Of a DNA stretch of 64,000 nucleotides, positions 1 through 21,500 are shown piece after piece; position 1 is the stretch's first letter; each line of letters begins with the position of its first letter. The notes under the pieces are model-generated. The model saw only the letters and a list, made by a program, of their open reading frames with translations. It was not told the DNA's origin and searched no databases. The DNA comes from Sceloporus undulatus (taxonomy: Eukaryota > Chordata > Lepidosauria > Squamata > Phrynosomatidae), in assembly GCF_019175285.1 (NCBI RefSeq), contig NC_056523.1, forward strand, positions 123,015,896-123,079,895, read 5' to 3'. The position numbers were made by a program, and so were the translations under genes.

Positions 1-179
1 TGGTGGGGTGATCCACAAGAGTTCCAGCCCATGGATGCCTAACCTTCTCATATGGCAGGCTCATTGCATTAAAAAAAAAAGCAAGGAGATTATAACTTTG
101 TGATGAAGAACATCAGTTATTTCTGTGATGGTATGGTATGTTGGGATCTATGTAAGTATAGCTGCACTATTTATACAGC

Positions 180-605
180 ATCCTGAGAAGGCTGTCATTG
201 TTGTGCCCATAACCTACAAGAGTCCTAAGATCTGCAGGAGAAGGCTTTTTCTCTGTCCTGCCAAGATCAGAGGCTCGCCTGGTGAGGACACAAGAGAGAA
301 CCTTCTTGGTGGCTGCTCCCATCCTCTGGAATGCTCTTTCTCAAGAGGCTAGGCTGGCCCCCTCCCTGCTGGCCTTTCGCTGGCAAGTATAAACATTTTT
401 ATGCATTATGGAGCAGATGGGTTGTTAGTTTGTTTTAACTTTTGTATATTTTATGTGATTTTATATTAGATATAGATGTTTTGATTGCTTTTAATTTTAT
501 TGATATTTTAAATGTTTTATCTGTGAGCCGCCTTGGATCTTTCTGGGGAGAAAGGTGGCGTATAAATGAAATAAATGAATTAAATAAATAAATAAATAAA
601 TAAAT
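180..605 (+). repeat. 3' end of an L2/CR1-like LINE with TAAA tail
   Basis: Ends in the squamate LINE pattern 'gagccgccttggat...ggagaaaggtggcgtataaatgaa' (written here in parts) followed by a (TAAA)n tail at about 578-606. Upstream remnants resemble the C-terminal end of the LINE ORF. The left limit is approximate; it lies in a TNPO2 intron. Confidence 0.65.
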
Positions 606-1246
606 AGGTCTTTGGAGCCCTCTTGAATGTCACCATTACACGTTTCTGCTGGAACAGATCGTTTCTGCTGGAACAGATCTTATTTTGCAAAGGACTAAAG
701 ATGTAGCCAAAAGGGCCTTGTGCCTGCCAACCTTATTCTCTTCACAGGTGATCATGGAAACAGACTTCCAAAGGTGATCTTAAAGCATGGTGTAGGTGAA
801 GATACAGATGGCAGTCTTTTTTGTCAAATCGTATTTGCCACCTCTTTGATTGTGTTGACTTTTTTTCTGCTTTATCATATTTGCTCTCGAAGGCATTGTG
901 TGTGGTGTTTTTTTTAAAATACTATCCCTTTTTGGTGTTTTTAAAATTTCAGTCTCCTCTGAAGGTGAAATTTTTTTGCTGTGGGATGCATATTCAAATT
1001 TTTGCAAAATACGATCCTTTTGAAGTGGTTGGGAGCATTTCTAGATTTAGTAAACTTTAGTTGTGTTTGGTGGAATTCTAAAGTAAATGTTGGCTTAATT
1101 TTCCCTGAGCCTAGAAACAATGATGACTTACTAAAATACAAGACATTCGAATCCTGAAGCATTGTGTTGAGTATTTTTCAATTCTGAAGGTTTCTGGGCT
1201 GTTTATGGCATTGACTGTGGTTGGGACTGAAAGATGTTAAATCTAG

Positions 1247-11690
<10,444 letters not shown>

Positions 11691-12336
11691 GTGAGTCCCA
11701 AGCATTTTAGAAAAATCACATTTCAATAATTGAATAGTAGAGAGAAAAGGGCTTAGAGGGGTATAGAGTTAGTTCAAATGAGGAGCAAGAAGGGAAGAGA
11801 TGAAATGAGCAGCAACAAAAACTGAGGAGTTATGATGACAGTGAATTTGACACTCAGAACCTTTTAAGTATAGAAATATGAAAATGAAGCAGTGGATATC
11901 ATGTGCAGACATCATCCTATCATGCCTGCTTCAAATAGATGTTGCTTAAAGGGGCCATTTGAGAGAGTACTGGGAGGGAGCACAAGTTCTTTCTATAGTA
12001 ATTCCTTCCATTCTGCAGTTTAGAATCCAGACCTTCCATACACATATTTGGGTCCTTCTGCCATGTAGAAATGCAGTAGCAGAGTTCAATATCCTCCATA
12101 CCCTGTGGTCTTTACTGTATATTCTGCTACCGAATTGCAATCAGTCTCTGCACAAACCAGCTCTGGCTCTGCTTTGCAGTATAAGCAAAATCTTGGGGCC
12201 CCACTCCTGTACTCCATGAAGATTCTTGTGGACAAGCTGGGTTCTGCAGAGTGGATTACGTGTGTCGTTCAAGTAACGTCTCTGTCTAGTTTTGTTTCTT
12301 CTTATATAATATTGATTTGTCTGTTTCTTTCCTCAG

Positions 12337-13450
12337 GTTCCTGTGTGCGCTGGGAGGGATACTGGGAACTCGTCCACAACCCAGTGTTGCAGATCCCTGT
12401 TAATGGGGGGTTAGGGAGGACGGGCAGAGCATTGTGGGACATAAAATGACTTCGCTCCCCATCTCCTGAAATTTACAAAGTTGGGGGGAGGGTGGGCCTC
12501 CATGACCAATTTAAACAAAAACCAGGGTATCTCACTGGCAGAAGGAAAGGTCTCTCTCTACTCAGAGGCTATTGTTGGTGGAGTGGGGTGGGTGGGACTC
12601 GGCCCTGGGATGAGAAAGGGGAGCAAACTTAAACTGCAACACTCTTGAGAAGGGGATCTAACTAGGGGCCATCATAAAGGACTAGCTAATAATAATAAAT
12701 AAAGGATAGGGTTTAAGATGTTAAAACAGGAGTAAATGCTATAATGGTTTAAAACCAGCTGATGAAGAGGGAAGGGGGTTATACTACTGTATATTTCCAG
12801 TCACCGGTATTCAAGAGATCAGCTATTCTTCACCTTTTCAAGACTGCATGGTGACCAAGAAGTAGACTAGCGAATCTGTGAGGTGCCCATAATGACTAAG
12901 TGTAAGCATTTTCATCTAGGAAACTTAAGGAAACCCACAAACCCTTTTTGCCATAGTTGCCATGGCACTGTGTGATGGATGTGACACTCAGAGCAGAGGC
13001 AGGCTCTGAGCTTGTGGGAACCTGCCAGCCACCTAGGCAGCAGTCCTTATCATAAGAAATACTGTTGGAGAAGCATGTCTCTGTTTTTTAAGAAGATGCC
13101 ACAGTGCAATGAATCTGTTACCCTGTTGTTCAGCTGTTACTTTGTGACACTGCTATTACATTATGTCAGCTGTAGGAGGCAGTAGAGAGCAAGGCGGGAC
13201 ACTAAATTCCAGCGGAATGACCGCATGGGCCAAAGGTGGGCAGAAACCACTGTGTACTTGATTTTTGTATGGCACATGATATGTTCTGTGCTGCATTCTT
13301 GTGGCCAGAGTGGCATTTGTACATTATGATAATTTACACTTTCTGTCTTAAGGGAGTTACTATGCCACATTGACCGCTTTGGTTTACAAAAGAAGCAAGC
13401 AGTAAACATAACCAGGTGTAGCAGAATTAATAAACTAAAGCCCTCCATGC
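12337..13450 (+). other. TNPO2: TNPO2 3'UTR exon (right end uncertain)
   Basis: A good acceptor (tttctttcctcag) ends at 12336 and pairs with the donor at 11691. AATAAA hexamers at 12694-12699 and 13429-13434 are candidate polyadenylation signals, and another lies near 15537. From 12.4 to 15.2 kb I recognise no interspersed repeat, unlike the introns around it, so the 3'UTR may run on towards 15.2-15.5 kb. Transcript data would decide the end. Confidence 0.55.
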
Positions 13451-15286
13451 ATGGCCAGTGGAAGCTTGTGGCTCTTGCTGCATGCTTAGTGGAGTTGCCG
13501 TCTTAAGGAATTCTCATTAGACCCAAATCAGTTTAGTCCCTAGAAAGAGAATCTGGGATTTTCTGAATGCATTTGACTTAGTGAAGCCATAGCTTTTTAA
13601 TAGTAAGTGAAGCAGTTGTGAAGTAGAAGCCAGCTTATTTTCCCAAAGGCAGTTAGGATACGTGGGAAAAGAGTACTTCACCTAGTGAAAGTAGTGTTTA
13701 TGGAAGAAAAGACTGTTAGGAAAAAAAGGCACCTGAGAATTCTCCAGAGAATGAAATATGCACAAGGAAGTGTTTGCCAGCAGACAGGATGCTGGGAAGA
13801 AGAGACTACATGAGCTGAGCCACATCCTCAGTTTTATTCTAAGCAGATCCCCATGGAACTTCAGCAACTTCTGGGTTGGTAGCCAGTCAACTGGGTTGAC
13901 TGCTACATATCCTGTATTACTTAGTTGCTGGTAAGACAAAATGGTGGGACTGCTTAAAAACTGGAGCTATATATGGCAGAGAATGGACATCCCTTTTCTG
14001 GGTTAAGGAGATGCTATGTTGACAGCATTTAATGGTGACACTCTGGACACTGCGGAACGAATGTTTGAAAATGTATTTGTGAGATTGCTCAGTAACTTAA
14101 ACTTCGCGATAATCCCCTGCTCATTTTCCTTTCTATCCCTGGCCTGTGTTACACATTACAGTGCTTGCAGTTCTTCGAGCATTTTAATAGAACTTGGTGG
14201 GGCATTACGGTACAGGCTCTGAGGCTCAAAACCCCAAGTGAGAGCTGCTGTTCTGCTGCTCTCTTTGCCTCTGGTTTCTGGGGCACACTCCTGCACTCCT
14301 CTGGAATAACTTTTTCAAAGAAATGATAGTAAACTTGCAAATGCATTCCTTCTTTGTCTTTTTAGTGGTGTGGAACTTGAGCAGGTCTCTGAAAGCAATC
14401 AGCTAGTTCTTTGCATTTTAATAGTTTTATTACTAGTGTTCCCTTTCATGCTTCACTCTCAAATTTTCCTGTCATGGGAGGAGTGAAAACAGAGGGCCCT
14501 ATTTGAGCAACAGGTTGTTTTTAAATGCATGAGCAAGAAGTGTGCACGGATAGAAAGTGAGGTCCAGTTGTGATTCTAAACTATGTACCCAGGAATATCA
14601 AAAGAAGGCTGTGAACTTTCATCAAGTGAAGTTTAAGCTACTTGGCCTGACTGCCCCTTGAAATTGAATTTCTTTTGTACAAGTGCTTCTAGTATTGCCT
14701 CCTGTTTGTTAATCCTGGATTTGTATATTTGTAAATGTGCCGTAATGTTTCCAGTGGTGGAACTGCAGTGTACCTAGTGTTGAAGCAGCTGCTTGCACCT
14801 TGCTCAAATGAGATTTTTCTCATTTTATGTATAATTTTTTTTTTTTTTTGGTCAACTAAAGAAAACCTTGTGACTCGAGTTTCTGTGTTTCTGGCTAGTT
14901 TCTTTCTCTCAGCAGAATGCAATATATTCTATTTTCCAAAATAATGAATATCATAAAGGAAGAGCCCTTGATTAGTGTAATATCTCAAATGACCTATTTA
15001 CTAATCCTTCTGTGGGATAAATACTCTGCTGTCATAATAGTGTGTCCTCAAGTCAGTTTACTTGATTTTGACTCTGTTGGCTTCTTTCTCACTTTCAAAC
15101 TATCATATTCCCCGCATATACACTGATAAAATTATTGTAGGTAATTTCTGGTTAGAGATGCCCTGTGATACATAGAATGATGTAATCCCAAACCAGTATA
15201 CCATGTCAGATCCTGTAATCCTAAACCTAATCCAGAGCCTAAAATACTAATGTAGCTTTGTACTTTATTTTGCTATGCTTCTATAC

Positions 15287-15519
15287 AGCCATACAGACAG
15301 GCCAAAATAAAGCTGCTTCGGGTCACTTTGGAGGTATGCTGTTTAAATGACCCGCACATGTTAAGAGGCCAGAAGCTGCACTAAAGCTGCACTCCAGTCG
15401 TTAGAACTAGAGCATGGATTTATTGTGTCTCTGGCCTCCTAGGACGCATGCATCATTTAAACAGCATACCTGCAAAGTGACCTGAAACATCTTTATTTTG
15501 GCCTGTCTGAATGGGCTCT
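15287..15519. mobile_element. Palindromic hAT-like MITE, copy 1
   Basis: Two arms of about 100 bp in inverted orientation: 'acagacaggccaaaataaag' on the left and 'ctttattttggcctgtctga' on the right, with 'aggtatgctgtttaaatgac' and 'tcatttaaacagcatacctg' inside. The same family occurs at 59904-60141. Superfamily from TIR style only. Confidence 0.7.
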
Positions 15520-15735
15520 TAGTCTTTTTTTCTTGCTAATAAAAGCTTCAGTACTTCTGAGGCTGCTTGAATCCCATTTGGCCTCATTGACCAGCACCTG
15601 GAATTGAGCGCAGAACATTAATAGTGGGTCAGTTTAGATGTTCATACAGAAAATGTTAGAGGTGGCAATAATGGCATCATGAATCCATGCCCTCCTTAAG
15701 ACCTCTGAAAGAATACACTGCCTGTCGCTACTACT

Positions 15736-15767
<32 letters not shown>

Positions 15768-15907
15768 CCGGCTGGGGTCAATCACAGCCCTGGTGGAGTG
15801 GCGAGAAGACAGTCAAACTTGACTAGAGGAAGTAAAAGTCGAAACAAGTCTAATGGCAAAATTTAACCGATGCCCAAATTTTAAATGGGAGAAAAGCTAA
15901 TTTTATC

Positions 15908-16370
15908 CTAACAAGGGCTGTACAGAGCGGCCCGATAGGAAGTGCAGGATTGGGACCACAGTAACCAAAGGTGCAGCCCTGTGGCCCCAATCTGGCATTT
16001 TTTCCAGGCCAAAGAGAAGCGGCCCAGAAAAGGGGTGCCCTTGAGGCTTCATGCCCACCGGCACCCCAACCCTAAAGAGGAGAAAGGGGCAACCCCTTTC
16101 TCCTCTGCATTGTTGGTGTGGCTGTGTGGTTGCCATGCCAGTGATGCACTGTGCATAATCGCCCTCCAGCAGCATGGTGACATGTCCTGCGCAACAAACA
16201 GTTTGGACACATCACACAGGACACGTCATGGATGTGTGCCCCGTGTGGGCGGGGCTGCGCAGTCATGGATGCGCCCACGTGTACTAGGGTCAGGGAGCAT
16301 GTGGTTACTGTGCACTCTAACTCTAGTATCGGCGGCAGCATGGGGCTTTTGGCCTGGCTGTCTTGAACCA
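15908..16370. mobile_element. Possible GC-rich TIR element
   Basis: Starts 'agggctgtacagagcggccc', like other TIR starts in this window, and ends near 'ggcctggctgtcttgaac'. GC-rich with internal palindromes. Ends uncertain. Confidence 0.35.
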
Positions 16371-16849
16371 ATAATACAGTAAATATCATTTTTCCTGCTG
16401 CTGACTGACAAGTTCAGCACCTTGGTCCCTGACAATCAAGGGCTTGTCAAACACACCTGGAGTGATACTTCTGTTCTTGAGAGCACAATATTTTCTCTGT
16501 GTATCTAATGCTGCTTTAATTAAATGTTGAACTCTTTCTTGTATGTTAAAATGTACAGACTGGAGAGCCTGCTGGCAGAAGAGTGTTCTGAAGCCATACA
16601 TCGAGGCTAGGAGTTGCTCTGAGAATCCTTGGGTTGTTGGGTTAATCTGGGAAATGGGTGAGGGCTCTGGCTCCACCGCGGAGGAGGCATGGGTTTTCCT
16701 AGACAGCTTCCGTCAGTCTCAATGGCGCTACAATTCATTACAGTCTATGAAAACCATAATTTGAGGATGGCTGGCTTGGTATCTGATCTGTTGGTGCCTT
16801 TTGCTCATGCATGCGAAATGTAGTCCAAGTCTCTGTTTTAATGAGAGGG

Positions 16850-17330
16850 CTAGTGGAGGAGAATAGTCAGGCTGGAGAGGCTGGGGAGCATGTGCGAACG
16901 AAGGGACCTTGCGGCGCCTTTGACGCAAGCTCTCTCTCGGGATTAGCACACTACATGCGCTCTTCTAGCGCCGCTCCTCCGCTTCACTGCTCAGGCTGCC
17001 TCCTGGGAGTTGCAGTCTAAGGAGGGACATTTGGACTTCTCAGGCCTCGCTCAACTACAAGACCCAGAATGCAACGGGGCAGTAAAAGTGGGAGGGCGGC
17101 GTTGTAGCTGTAAAGGAGGCCTCTCTCTTGGCTGGAGCCAGGAGTAGAACGGGGTACTACGGAGGCCGGGCTCGTGTCGTCATCGCGGCGCGCCGGAAGT
17201 AGTCGTTGCTCCTTGGAGACGGCCGGGAGCGACCATCAGCACGGAAGCTGGCTGCTGCTCGGAGGAGGGAGGCCGTCTCCGCTGCGCCACCAGAGAGAGG
17301 GCTCCGTCCGGGCAGCTGCGGCGGGTGAGG
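16850..17330 (+). promoter_or_regulatory. FBXW9: CpG-rich promoter and non-coding first exon of FBXW9
   Basis: GC- and CpG-rich stretch in AT-rich surroundings, just upstream of FBXW9. It holds a ZNF143/THAP11-type site, ACTACAAGACCCAGAATGC at 17054-17072. A second, reversed and weaker copy (ACTGCAACTCCCAGGAGG on the minus strand) lies at about 17001-17018. An ETS site CCGGAAGT is at 17193-17200. No TATA box is evident. A donor (gtgagg at 17325) would end a 5'UTR exon at 17324 that joins the acceptor at 18147. The start of transcription is inferred at about 17.1-17.2 kb. Confidence 0.7.
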
Positions 17331-17621
17331 CGGGCGGGAGGGAGGCCAGCTTCGGCAGTGGGGGCGCGCTTTCCTGTCAGATGCTGGGGCCTCTTCCGCA
17401 CTCCGCTTCGACTCTTTGCATGGCTCAGGGCTCTGGGAGCTGGAGTTTGCCCCGCTCCGCGCCCACAACGAACTCCCGCTCCCTGAATCCCAGAGCCGTC
17501 CCAAGCAGGGTTAACTCTCCAGGTGTCCGCGGTTCCTTTTTCTTCCTCAGTTTCCAGAGCTGGCCATCCTGGCTGGGGGACTCTGGGAACGGAGAGCCAG
17601 AAGGGAGGGTTGGCTCTCGTT

Positions 17622-17648
17622 TTAATAATAATAATAATAATAATAATA
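17622..17648. repeat. (AAT)n microsatellite
   Basis: About nine trinucleotide units in the first FBXW9 intron. Confidence 0.9.
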
Positions 17649-17732
17649 GCAATAGCAACGTAGTTATTCTTCCGTTTGGGGATCGAGGCGGGTCACAACA
17701 GAGTTTATAATACTCACAAAACCCTGACCCAG

Positions 17733-17759
17733 CCCTCCCTCCCTCCCTCCCTCCCTCCC
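17733..17759. repeat. (CCCT)n microsatellite
   Basis: Six to seven CCTC units in the first FBXW9 intron. Confidence 0.9.
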
Positions 17760-18149
17760 AAGCTACAAAATGGACATCGTAAAACATGATTAAACTGCAC
17801 AAGAACACTACTGTATTCTACAATCCGCAAAGGAAGAGGAGGTATAGTAAAAGAAACGTGGGGAGCTTGGCAGGAGGACACTTGGCACAGACAGGCCTCT
17901 CTCTTCCTCTTGGCAAATGTCTGCCAAACCTCAAAGTTGCTCCTGCTAATATTTGTATTTAAAAAGTGACAGCTAGGTGTTTATGGCTTCAAAGCACAGC
18001 AGCTTGCGCCAATAAATAATGATATCGCCTATGTTTCTAGGCTCTGTTGTCTCGTGAAGGATGTGGGAAGCTAGACTGATACCAAAACAGTACATGCTTC
18101 TAGTTCTACACCTTCTTACTTGCACCCCCTTTGTATCCGTTGTGTAGCT

Positions 18150-18582
18150 ATGAATCCTGATCAAGATTTTGATACCGAACAACAAGGCTCCGATGATGAC
18201 TTGGACACAGAGAACAGCCCAGATCCGGATGCCCAGGCCCAGGAGTATGTTGACCGTGTTCTTGGCTCTCCAAGGCAGCCCAGTCAGGCATCTAAGTGCC
18301 TGCCTCCTGAGTCTCTCTCAATAGGAGATAGGTCACAGCTGCTGGAAAACAGGTCTCCTCCTCTGGACCTAAAAAGGTCTCCTGTTAGCGATGAGACAGC
18401 TTCAGGACTATTATCTCTGCCTTTGGAGCTGATCTTGAAGATCTGTTCATACCTGCAGGCCAGGTTTGTCTTGGGCGTCCTTCCTTTGGTCTGCAAGACA
18501 CTGAGGGACATTGTTCAGGATGAAGTCACTTGGAGAATCCGCCTGCTAAAGAAGATTGGCAGCTGCTATCCGGTTGTGGAAG
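18150..18582 (+). CDS. FBXW9: FBXW9 coding exon 1 (acidic N-terminus and F-box)
   Basis: 144 codons plus one base. The exon begins at 18148 after a pyrimidine-rich acceptor ending gtgtag. The in-frame TTG at 18120 is intronic and not a start. Holds the whole F-box; donor gtgagt. Confidence 0.95.
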
Positions 18583-21500
18583 GTGAGTTTCTTTTTAGTC
18601 TATAATAACCTGCATTCTCGTTAATGTAAGTACTATGTAGCTTTTCCAAAGCAGCTTTTCATGTGTTTGATAGGGTTTTGCCTCAACAAATTTGGAATTG
18701 GCCTTTGTTTAGCAGATCAAAGTATTGGCGGGGACAAGCAAAGTATGGGCTTCCTGTTTCTTTTTCTGGAAGTTAAAGAGGTAATAAGGTTGGTTAAACG
18801 TGCATAAGCATATGCGTGGAATATGGATTAAATTATTTTAACTGTGCCTTTCATTTTTAGAAAGTTGCAATTGAACTCAGAAATGTTGGCAAACTGATAG
18901 TACTGAGCATTGGCTTTGTAGTTTAAAAGACAATACATTTTCAGTCCCCAAAGTAAAAGAGACTAGAATTGATAGCATGTGTTGTGGTTATTTAACAGGT
19001 GTGTTATTTTTTATTTAAATATATGTGTTAGTTTTTATGTTTTTATTGTGACTTGAATTGTGTAAACTACTCTGAGGACCTTTATGTGGAAAACTGGTAT
19101 GCGCATGCAGAACCAGTATATAAATTGGTCTGGATTGCTTCAGGTTGTTTTGCATAGTTCAAAGGGAGAGCTTCATGACCTGATGCTCCTATCATGTCTC
19201 AGCAGATGATGATTTTAATTGGCCTGCTGCTTGCATTGACCTAGAGGAACACCTTCAGCAATGGGCAGAAAATGGCAGAGACATAGATTACTTTTCCCTT
19301 ACTGAGGGACACTTTGCCTCAGTTGACTCTGTGCTGCTCATTCAGGTAAAGACCATTCTCTTTTTGTACTGCTTTCACTTCTACAGTATTATGGTTTGAC
19401 AGAGCAGGCTCTTTAGCATTTAACTAGCCAGTTGTGAAGTCTGGTGGTAAGGAGGAGGTTCCTGCCTTCTTCGTAGAACATCTCAGTGCTAAAACACACA
19501 ATGTATGCAGCTAAATGGTCAGCTGAAGGAAGGTTCTGTTCCTAAATACCATGTTTTGTTTTGTTGTGTTGTGTTTTGGATGTCTCAGAACAGAAGGCTG
19601 ATCCTATCTCCCATAACAGTTTGTCAGCTGGGGATGATTTTCAGTAGCCCTCTGAGAGCAAAGTATTAGCCATGACATGTAGCTTGATGGGTTTTTAAAA
19701 AAGATTCTAGCACTCATGATTTGTCACAGTCAATTTGCAAATTATTCTGTTAAGGTGTTCCACAAGCTGTACTTTGCCTAGCAAAACTTCCTTATACTAC
19801 CTCTGTTTGAATTTCCTGCCCTTTGACTAGCCTAAGTTCTAGCCAAATTATTCCAGCTGTTTTGTTCAGAATAAGTAATGTGGATGTGTGCATACAATAA
19901 TGTCACTTTCGGCAGAGTTTGGTATTTGAATGCATGCTTTTACTTTATTGCCTCATCCCTTCTAGTTTGTCATCTTACCTAGGGAGGGGACCTATGTGTG
20001 TCTGGTTCTCGGGACCGAAATGTTGTTTTGTGGGACCTAAGGCAGCTAGGAAGAGCACATGAGAAGGTGCTGGTGAAGACACTGGGGACAGAGCGCAATG
20101 GCACACATAAGGTAACAAGAACCTGTGATTTCTTGGTCTATGATGATCCTTTCCTGGAAATAGATAATATCTAAAAATAGGGTACTGTAAGTAGTGTGTA
20201 AAGTAAAAACAGTATAACCTTCATCTGGATGGATTTTAAAAGCTCACATTGGGTGACCTCTGGGCTACTTTCAGTCAGTGGGGATATGTCAATAAAAATA
20301 GCCCATCTCCACAGGAATGTCTCTGGGTGCTGAATAAAGCATCCTCCATGATATCCAAACTCTGAGAGCTACAAAAATAAAAAGAGGTCACCAACATCAT
20401 TTCTGTGTCCCTAAAATGCTGTCAATTTTGTTCCTAACTGAAAAAATTATGTTGGTGACCTTGTTGGGCACACACGTCCCAAAATAAACATGAACCCAGA
20501 ATGAAAAGAGTGTTTCGAGTGTATTTGTCTCTGTTGAGGGAAACAATCCCTAATAAATTACACGAAGTTGGACAACATAACTTAGGGCCAAAACAGATGG
20601 CCCTTTTGCACCACCATCCAGCTAGCTTCGGAGCATGGTGTTTATATGCTGCACGCCCTGGCTATTTACACATGGGCCGGCTTCTGGGCGTTCCAACGGC
20701 ACAGCATTTTTACGCTGCATGCTGCCAGAGCACCTTAAAGCTGGCTTCCGGCCACGGCAGGGCAGGAAAAGATGGCTTTTTGCCATCCAAAAAGGTGTGG
20801 CTCTTTGCCAGTCCATTTTCAACCAGCTTCAAGGTGGATTGGAGCTGTGGAGTGTGGTTGCCACAGCCCTAATCCAGTTTTGGAAGGGGTGACTTCAAGG
20901 TGCCCTTCAGGGCCGTCTGTTCCCCAGTGACAAATGTAGTAGAGTTGCTGAGAAGTTTTGTCTCTGCTTTTTCCTTTATGTTAAAAAAATGTACATTGCA
21001 GTAGCTAAAATTCAGGGACATTGTTTAAAACTCTTGAGGTGATAGTGTCATAAAATACTTGTATTCATTCAGTTCTGTGTGAATTTGGCAACAAAACATG
21101 ACTCTGGGGTACTAAAATATCCCATTTGCTAGAATGAGTGTTAAAAAAAATTATTAGTGGAAATTCTGTAACACCAACCCTTTAAAAGTTAAAGTTCTAA
21201 TCCTCTCTGATTGAACACATACTCTTAAATGGCTATGGTATGCAGAGTTTGTGGCTTCTTTCAAGTTGTAATTATCCATTCATATTGATATGTTCAGTAA
21301 ACAAAAGCACATTATTCTCAGCCCCTGAACATCAACACAAATTGATGTTCGTAATATTTACAACATGAATTGTTTCCGGTTCCAGCTTTCTGTTATCCTC
21401 CCCTTTTTCACAAAGCAGAATGTATTATTCTAAAGGAAACACGTCTAAAAAGTAAGAGGCAACCAGTCTGAATTGCCTCTCTAAATGGCCTTTTGCAGCT

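Noticed and set aside
15942-16389. Overlapping open frames of 146 and 105 residues on both strands
   Set aside because: Both come from a GC-rich repeat-like segment with no protein signature.
17174-17710. 178-residue open frame across the FBXW9 CpG island
   Set aside because: GC-rich first exon and intron; the frame runs through an (AAT)n microsatellite and has no homology I recognise. FBXW9 coding starts at 18150.
18120-18149. In-frame extension of FBXW9 upstream of the ATG
   Set aside because: The first codon is TTG and the segment is the polypyrimidine tract of the acceptor ending at 18147.
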